Assembly: GCA_017427385.1 (NCBI GenBank)
Contig: JAFRSW010000014.1
Location: 1 to 64,000 of the forward strand
Direction of reading: 5' to 3'
Origin: Bacteroidales bacterium
Lineage (GTDB): Bacteria; Bacteroidota; Bacteroidia; Bacteroidales; UBA932
Length of the DNA stretch: 64,000 bases
A program made the translations under genes and the position numbers. The notes beneath the pieces were generated by a model. That model searched no databases. It was not told the origin of the DNA and was given only the letters and a program-made list of their open reading frames with translations. Below are positions 59,698 to 64,000 of this stretch, one piece after another. Every line of letters begins with the position of its first letter. Positions within the stretch are counted from its first letter, which is position 1.

Positions 59698-60045
59698 GTT
59701 CTTGCGCTTGCAGCGGAACAGGCAGCATCTACGTTTCTGTTTCTGTGCCTGCTGCTGTGCCAGCGCCTCCTGCTCCCGGCGGGCAAGCTCTTCCAGCACC
59801 TTGTAGCCTTCGGGGAATATGCCGGTCTGGCCGTTGGCATAGCGTATCATGAGGATTGCGTTCTCAGGAAGCATGTAGGTCTGGCCTTCCGGATCAGCAA
59901 AATACTTGAAATGCACGCCGTCCGAATCGACACTCAGCACCGTAGCGATGATGTCGCTGCCATCGACACAGGTGATTATGTCCTGGGCCTTGGCGGAGAA
60001 GACGCCCGCAAGGGCGATCAATATGGATAATGCTACTCTTTTCAT
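59692..60045 (-). CDS. small secreted protein, unknown function
   Basis: 117 residues with a signal peptide ending SAKA-Q (about residue 21). The mature part (DIITCVDGSDIIATVLSVDSD, then ENAILMIRYANGQTGIF) resembles short beta-rich secreted proteins of Bacteroidota. The C-terminal 30 residues are glutamine- and lysine-rich and end in a cysteine-containing basic tail (RRCCLFRCKRKNR). The ATG at 60045 is chosen for the signal peptide; a longer upstream frame has no support. It is read convergently with the permease through the palindromic terminator. Confidence 0.75.
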   Translation of the reverse strand: MKRVALSILIALAGVFSAKAQDIITCVDGSDIIATVLSVDSDGVHFKYFADPEGQTYMLPENAILMIRYANGQTGIFPEGYKVLEELARREQEALAQQQAQKQKRRCCLFRCKRKNR

Positions 60046-60068
60046 TTTTTGAAGCTTTACTGCGTCTG

Positions 60069-60076
60069 CAAATATA
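60069..60076 (-). promoter_or_regulatory. -7 element of the small secreted protein gene
   Basis: On the minus strand TATATTTG matches TAnnTTTG and lies 23 bases before the ATG at 60045. It faces the mirrored plus-strand -7 element at 60088-60095 across 11 bases. Confidence 0.6.
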
Positions 60077-60087
60077 CAAAGAATGTC

Positions 60088-60095
60088 TATATTTG
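60088..60095 (+). promoter_or_regulatory. -7 element of the GNAT gene (very short or no leader)
   Basis: TATATTTG matches TAnnTTTG and ends five bases before the ATG at 60101. Transcription would start almost at the start codon, implying a leaderless or nearly leaderless message. No clear -33 element is seen. Confidence 0.55.
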
Positions 60096-60100
60096 TAAAG

Positions 60101-60595
60101 ATGAGAAAGACAGTCCGCCCTGCAGGCAATGCAGACATACCCTCGATCATGACCGTCCTCGAGGCGGCCAAAGGAATCATGCGTGCGTCCGGGAACATGA
60201 ACCAGTGGGTGAACGGATATCCTTCGGAAGATGTGATTGCGGACGACATTTCCCATGGCTATGGCTTTGTTGTGGAGGATGGTGGGGCCCTGGATGGCTA
60301 CTTCGCGTATATCCCTTCCCCGGAATCGACTTATTCCAGGATTTACGATGGTGCCTGGCTGGATGATGAGAAGCCCTATCATGTGGTTCACCGCATCGGC
60401 AGCACACCCGGGTCGCATGGTGTGTTCGAGGCGATAATGTCCTTCTGTTTTTCCGGCGACCCGAACATTCGAATAGATACCCATCGGGACAATCATATCA
60501 TGCAGCACTGCATCCAGAAAGCCGGATTCAGCCATTGCGGCATCATTTATCTTGCCTCGGGCGACGAGCGCCTGGCTTATCAAAAGATTATTTAG
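60101..60595 (+). CDS. GNAT-family N-acetyltransferase
   Basis: 164 residues with GNAT features: N-terminal VRPAGNADIPSIMTVLEAAKG, the beta-strand region YGFVVEDGGALDGYFAYIP, and near the C terminus IRIDTHRDNHIMQHCIQKAGFSHCGIIY, the usual acetyl-CoA-binding end with the aromatic strand. The ATG at 60101 is preferred to 60083 because the promoter lies between them. The acceptor is unknown. It is followed by the PAP2 gene ten bases later. Confidence 0.85.
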   Translation: MRKTVRPAGNADIPSIMTVLEAAKGIMRASGNMNQWVNGYPSEDVIADDISHGYGFVVEDGGALDGYFAYIPSPESTYSRIYDGAWLDDEKPYHVVHRIGSTPGSHGVFEAIMSFCFSGDPNIRIDTHRDNHIMQHCIQKAGFSHCGIIYLASGDERLAYQKII

Positions 60596-60605
60596 AATGT
60601 TGTAT

Positions 60606-61316
60606 ATGAAAAGATCTGTACTGTTATTCGCTATCATCCTTCTGGCCTCATGCGCGACGGTTAAGCCGCAGAAGTATTTCACTATGGACGAGATGCCGGA
60701 TCTTGTCAAGTGCCTTCCGGCCCCGCCCGCATTCGGCAGCGAGGAATTCAAGTACGATTCCCTCCGCTATTTCTGGGGCAAGGAACAGCGCAAGGACCCG
60801 GTTCGCGCGGCCATAGCCGACAGGGATGCCGGATGGCAGATCGACACCATCATCGCGGTCTTCAGCGAGCCTTTCGGCATGAAACTCTCTCCCGAGAAGA
60901 CTCCGCAGATCTGGAACCTTCTCTACAGCGGCATACTGACCATGGAGCAGATACGCGTACGCCCCAAGGCATACTTTCACCGCCTGCGCCCGTTCGAGTA
61001 TTTCAACGACCACGTGCTCACACTCTGGGAGGAGGATGAACTCCGCGGCGAGGGCTCCTATCCCTCCGGGCATACAATCCGTGGCTGGGTCATGGCCCTG
61101 ATGCTTTCGGAAATCAATCCGGATGCCGCCGAGGCCCTATATGCAAAAGGATGGGAATACGGCGAGAGCCGCGTGATTGCCGGAGCCCACTGGCAGAGCG
61201 ATGTGGACAACAGCCGCGCTGCCGCCAGCATAGCCTACGCCAAGATCCAGACAAGCAAAGAATTCCGCAGGCAGGTCGCAAAGGCCCGTGCGGAATTCCT
61301 TAGAATAACGAAGTAG
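60606..61316 (+). CDS. PAP2-family acid phosphatase lipoprotein
   Basis: 236 residues from the ATG at 60606, which opens a lipoprotein signal ending LLASC. The three PAP2 motifs are complete: KxxxxxxRP (Lys121 to Pro129 in KAYFHRLRP), PSGH (153-156 in SYPSGHTIRG) and SRxxxxxHxxxD (Ser188, His195, Asp199 in SRVIAGAHWQSD). This class resembles nonspecific acid phosphatases that act on phosphomonoesters in the periplasm. An ATG at 60597 is an alternative. It ends just before the minus-strand aldolase gene, with no gap. Confidence 0.9.
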   Translation: MKRSVLLFAIILLASCATVKPQKYFTMDEMPDLVKCLPAPPAFGSEEFKYDSLRYFWGKEQRKDPVRAAIADRDAGWQIDTIIAVFSEPFGMKLSPEKTPQIWNLLYSGILTMEQIRVRPKAYFHRLRPFEYFNDHVLTLWEEDELRGEGSYPSGHTIRGWVMALMLSEINPDAAEALYAKGWEYGESRVIAGAHWQSDVDNSRAAASIAYAKIQTSKEFRRQVAKARAEFLRITK

Positions 61317-62621
61317 CTACTCTCCTACGTGGAAAGCCACGCGGAGCTCGTCGATTTCAGAGTCGGTGATGGGGTTGAGTTTGCCGACGGGGGCTGCCAT
61401 AATCAGTGAACGGGCGCTGAAGTCAGCAACTTCCAGACGGTCGAAGGTGTTGATCAGTTTATCTCCTGTCACTATCACGGAATCGTTCTCCAGCATCACG
61501 CAGGGGCGCACCTTGAACTCTTCTGCCAGGGCGTTGAGATTGTCGTACTGGCTGCCGAAGGGGAACTTGGGCACATCCTGCAGGAATATCCAGCTCTCGG
61601 GGATGGTGCGCACGTCGAACTTTTCGTTGGTGCAGCAGTATCCCATCAGCGAAGGAGTCTGGGTGAGGATGATGGAGTTGATCTTAGGGTTGCGCTTGTA
61701 GATCTCGTAATGGAGGGCGACGCTGCGGCTGGCGGTCTTGCCGGCCTCGATCATCCCGTCCTTCACCTGAACGATGTCGTTGGGCTCCAGATCCCAGCGC
61801 TGCACGTTCGCTGGAGTGATGAGGAAGTCATCCCCACGCCAGCGGATGGAGGCTGTTCCGTAGGAAGAACTCATCAGCCCCTGGCGGCAGGCACGGCGCA
61901 CCACTTCGCAGATTTCCGTGCGGATTGCGCGCTCGTCCGAAGGGTGCTCCACGTTCATAAAGTGCTGGAAGCTGTTGTGGATGGCCTGGGTATGGTGCTG
62001 GATCTGCTTTTCGGTCAGATAGCGGGGTGTGCCAAGGGTGTTTGCGTTCAGGATGGTGCGGGCGCAGAGCTCGAGAGTCTCAAAGCGCTGGTAGGCATCC
62101 GCGATGTCTTCTCCCATCAGAACCACGCCGTGGTTCTCCATAATAACTGCCTTGTAATCAGGGTTCTTGGCGAACTCGCCGGCAATCTTCTCTCCCAGCA
62201 GCTCGCTTCCGGGGAGGGCGTAGGGAGCGAATCCCACCGGCCCGCATACCCCGAGGGCCTGCGGCAGGATTGAGGTGTCCGGCACCTGATGGGTGATGCT
62301 GAAGGTCACGAGTCCCGGAGGATGGGCGTGGATGACGCTGTGCAGCCCTGGGCGCATCCTGTAGAGCGCCCTGTGGAAAGGATACTCCGATGAAGGCTTG
62401 TGCGGCCCAATGATGGTGCCGTCCGCCTTCACGCACATTATGTCCTTGGGTGTGAGGGAGCCCTTGTCGATGCCGGCAGGGGTAATCCAGATATCCCCGT
62501 TGTCGTCCAGGATGGACAGGTTGCCGCCGGAGGTGGTAGTCATCCCGCTTCTGTAGATCATTCCGATGATCAAGGTGATCTGCTCGGCGGGATGCATCAG
62601 TGCTACATCAAGTTGCTTCAT
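61317..62621 (-). CDS. two-domain class II aldolase, second domain degenerate
   Basis: 434 residues from the ATG at 62621; an upstream start at 62669 would lie inside the dehydrogenase. Two class II aldolase/adducin domains occur in tandem. The first (1-215) has the full catalytic set: Glu79, the zinc pair His98 and His100 in HAHPP, and His164 in ENHGVV. In the second (220-434) the same positions are Ser300, Thr320/Thr322 (LTQTPS) and Asp380 (ENDSV), so it cannot bind zinc the same way. It probably cleaves a sugar phosphate such as fuculose- or rhamnulose-type phosphate. The stop abuts the PAP2 gene; the start overlaps the dehydrogenase by four bases. Confidence 0.9.
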   Translation of the reverse strand: MKQLDVALMHPAEQITLIIGMIYRSGMTTTSGGNLSILDDNGDIWITPAGIDKGSLTPKDIMCVKADGTIIGPHKPSSEYPFHRALYRMRPGLHSVIHAHPPGLVTFSITHQVPDTSILPQALGVCGPVGFAPYALPGSELLGEKIAGEFAKNPDYKAVIMENHGVVLMGEDIADAYQRFETLELCARTILNANTLGTPRYLTEKQIQHHTQAIHNSFQHFMNVEHPSDERAIRTEICEVVRRACRQGLMSSSYGTASIRWRGDDFLITPANVQRWDLEPNDIVQVKDGMIEAGKTASRSVALHYEIYKRNPKINSIILTQTPSLMGYCCTNEKFDVRTIPESWIFLQDVPKFPFGSQYDNLNALAEEFKVRPCVMLENDSVIVTGDKLINTFDRLEVADFSARSLIMAAPVGKLNPITDSEIDELRVAFHVGE

Positions 62622-63886
62622 AGTTTGTCTGCGTTCGCCAACAGGTATTTCTCCGCCTCCACGCACCAAAGCCCGTTGTGGGCCTTGCAGATGCGGTCGA
62701 GCTCGTCGAAAACGGGCTTGCCTACCTTGCCGAAGTCGGCGATGGCGGTGAGAGGCATGTCTATATGTGTGTAAATCAGCTTCTTGCCTCCGGGGATGGA
62801 GGTGAGGTTGAGGGTGGTGTCGATAACCGCGTTCAGGCCGCCGATGTGGGTGACGAGGCCAGCGGGATCCATACCCTTGCCCATCAGCATGAGGGCCTCC
62901 TTCATGTCTTCGGTGTTGCCGCCGCTGGTGCCTACCACGTGGGTGGAGGCGTAGTGGACGTTATAGAAGTTGAAGGGTGCCTTGAAGGGTGCCTTCGAAG
63001 GACCGGAGAAAAAGTTCAGGCATCCGTCGAATGCGAGGATGTCGTCGGCCTGCTCCACTACCGCGGGCACGGGGGCCATTACCACGACCTCGTCGTATCC
63101 GTCGCCTCCGGAGATTTCCCTGAGCGTAGCCACGGGATCTTCCACCGCGCCGGTGTTCACATACTTGAGTTCGATGCCACGGGATTTAGCGAATTCGGCG
63201 GTGTAGAGGCTCGCAGCACGGTCCAGACGGGTCTGGTCGATATCGGTGACAACGAAAAGCGATGGCTTGCGGTCTTCGCGGTGCAGCACGTAGTTGATGC
63301 AGGCGAGGCCCATCGGCCCTACTCCGGCGAGGAGAGCGAGTTTGCCGCCGTCCTTTATCTCCATCTGATGCTCATAGGAGCCCGGAGTGGTGTGATAGCA
63401 GGCGTGCATGGCGCCGATCACGCAGGAAAGAGGTTCGCTGAGGGATGCGGGGTAGAACGCCTCGCCGCTGTAGGGGAGGAGGCATCCTTTTTCCATCACC
63501 TCGTTGGGGATGACGATGTAGGTGGCGTCGCCGCCGATATACTGGTAGGAATAGCCGGGTGCGCTGAGGACGCCGATCGGGCCGCCCTCGTAGAACAGGG
63601 CGGGCTGGATGGAGAACTTGTCCCCGGTCTTGAACTGGCCCTGCCACTTCTTGCCGACTTCCACTATCTCGCCGGCGAACTCATGACCGACTATGGTCGG
63701 TTTCTCCGCAATGTTGCGGGGCACCCTCTTGTGGGTATCCGCCTGATGCGCCGCCTTGTAGGTCGACATGCAGATGCTGTCGCTCACCACCTTGGCGAGA
63801 ATCTCGTTTTCCTTGATTGCCGGGAGTTCGAACTCCTCGAGTCTCAAATCGTCTTTTCCGTGAAGACGTACTGCTTTTGTTTTCAT
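62618..63886 (-). CDS. zinc-binding alcohol/polyol dehydrogenase (sorbose-phosphate reductase-like)
   Basis: 422-residue medium-chain dehydrogenase. Catalytic zinc ligands are the cysteine in SDSICMST and the His-Glu pair in VGHEFAGEIVEVG; the nucleotide loop is LLAGVGPMGLACINYVL near residue 190. The four-cysteine structural zinc lobe is absent. The overall form recalls L-sorbose 1-phosphate reductase or related sugar-phosphate dehydrogenases. It is read from upstream on the minus strand with an SDR gene and followed by the aldolase with a four-base overlap, which supports a sugar or polyol catabolic route. Confidence 0.85.
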   Translation of the reverse strand: MKTKAVRLHGKDDLRLEEFELPAIKENEILAKVVSDSICMSTYKAAHQADTHKRVPRNIAEKPTIVGHEFAGEIVEVGKKWQGQFKTGDKFSIQPALFYEGGPIGVLSAPGYSYQYIGGDATYIVIPNEVMEKGCLLPYSGEAFYPASLSEPLSCVIGAMHACYHTTPGSYEHQMEIKDGGKLALLAGVGPMGLACINYVLHREDRKPSLFVVTDIDQTRLDRAASLYTAEFAKSRGIELKYVNTGAVEDPVATLREISGGDGYDEVVVMAPVPAVVEQADDILAFDGCLNFFSGPSKAPFKAPFNFYNVHYASTHVVGTSGGNTEDMKEALMLMGKGMDPAGLVTHIGGLNAVIDTTLNLTSIPGGKKLIYTHIDMPLTAIADFGKVGKPVFDELDRICKAHNGLWCVEAEKYLLANADKL

Positions 63887-63922
63887 ATATCTTTTTTAGT
63901 TTTCTTGGCTTGTAGTGACTGG

Positions 63923-64000
63923 CTAGTTGAGCATGACCTGACCTCCGGTAACAGGGATTGCCTGGCCGGTTTCGCCTGTCTGCTCCATTGCATAGAGGAT
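63923..64000 (-). CDS. short-chain dehydrogenase/reductase, C-terminal end (truncated by window edge)
   Basis: The minus strand from the right edge codes for a fragment ending in a TAG stop at 63923-63925. The 25 visible residues end with TGQAIPVTGGQVMLN, the usual C terminus of classical SDR proteins (TGQ-I-VTGG). The rest lies right of the window. It is 36 bases upstream of the zinc dehydrogenase start and probably the preceding gene of the same catabolic operon. Confidence 0.8.
   Translation of the reverse strand: MLYAMEQTGETGQAIPVTGGQVMLN

Overview
This 64 kb window looks like chromosomal DNA of a Bacteroidales bacterium (phylum Bacteroidota), probably an uncultured gut or rumen member. 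The evidence is a SusC/SusD pair with an ECF sigma/FecR anti-sigma couple, a DUF4295 gene in the ribosomal block, BACON, NigD-like, DUF4296, DUF3575 and DUF4886 family proteins, a Ser-type sulfatase with its anaerobic maturase, and promoters of the Bacteroidota type (-7 element TAnnTTTG) with few Shine-Dalgarno sites. The genus cannot be fixed from this sequence alone. There are no insertion sequences, integrases, phage genes or CRISPR arrays, and no gene-free stretch longer than 300 bases.

Layout. (1) 1-7.7 kb, plus strand: core genes rpmI(partial)-rplT-lepB-rpmB-rpmG-DUF4295-ftsY-pheT, a DUF4296 lipoprotein, a radical SAM protein and deoC, closed by a terminator. (2) 7.8-10.2 kb: a secreted HExxH-type lipoprotein, a DUF3575 barrel protein and a tRNA-Leu(CAG) with its own promoter and terminator. 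(3) 10.2-29.1 kb: a large outer-membrane uptake locus made of ECF sigma, FecR, STN-type SusC, SusD, four lipoproteins that share one repeated module, a phosphodiester-glycosidase domain, an EEP phosphodiesterase/phosphatase, a DUF4886 SGNH-like domain and a histidine acid phosphatase. No glycoside hydrolase of a classic family is recognisable; the enzymes point to phosphate esters and phosphodiesters. (4) 29.1-32.8 kb: a GuaA lacking its amidotransferase domain, a Ser-type sulfatase and anSME. (5) 32.7-36.9 kb: a von Willebrand lipoprotein diverging from NigD-like lipoprotein-ECF sigma-membrane-anchored beta-barrel protein. The last of these carries a 117-bp cloverleaf-like palindromic element exactly in frame. 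(6) 36.9-53.7 kb, minus strand: the dcw cell-wall/division cluster mraZ-rsmH-ftsL-ftsI-murE-mraY-murD-ftsW-murG-murC-ftsQ-ftsA-ftsZ, continued by gltX and rpiB with overlapping ends. (7) 53.8-64 kb: radC, fba, a YqiA-like esterase, lplA, a phosphoribosyltransferase-fold protein with a CodB-type permease, a small secreted protein, a GNAT, a PAP2 phosphatase, and a minus-strand sugar catabolic operon (SDR partial, zinc dehydrogenase, double class II aldolase).

How the genes work together. The sigma/FecR/SusC trio fits a trans-envelope sensing circuit: the STN domain of the transporter would signal through FecR to the sigma factor when substrate is taken up. Surface lipoproteins and periplasmic enzymes would then release sugar and phosphate from a phosphorylated polymer or phytate-like substrate. 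The dcw cluster is a near-continuous transcription unit with mostly 1 to 14 base gaps or short overlaps, read from one promoter upstream of mraZ.

The best candidates for something undescribed are the in-frame cloverleaf repeat (35908-36024), the phosphate-centred SusCD locus with its four-protein shared module, the anti-sigma/beta-barrel fusion, and two intergenic regions where divergent promoters share mirrored -7 elements. Function calls rest on motifs and remembered family features; no database search was run.
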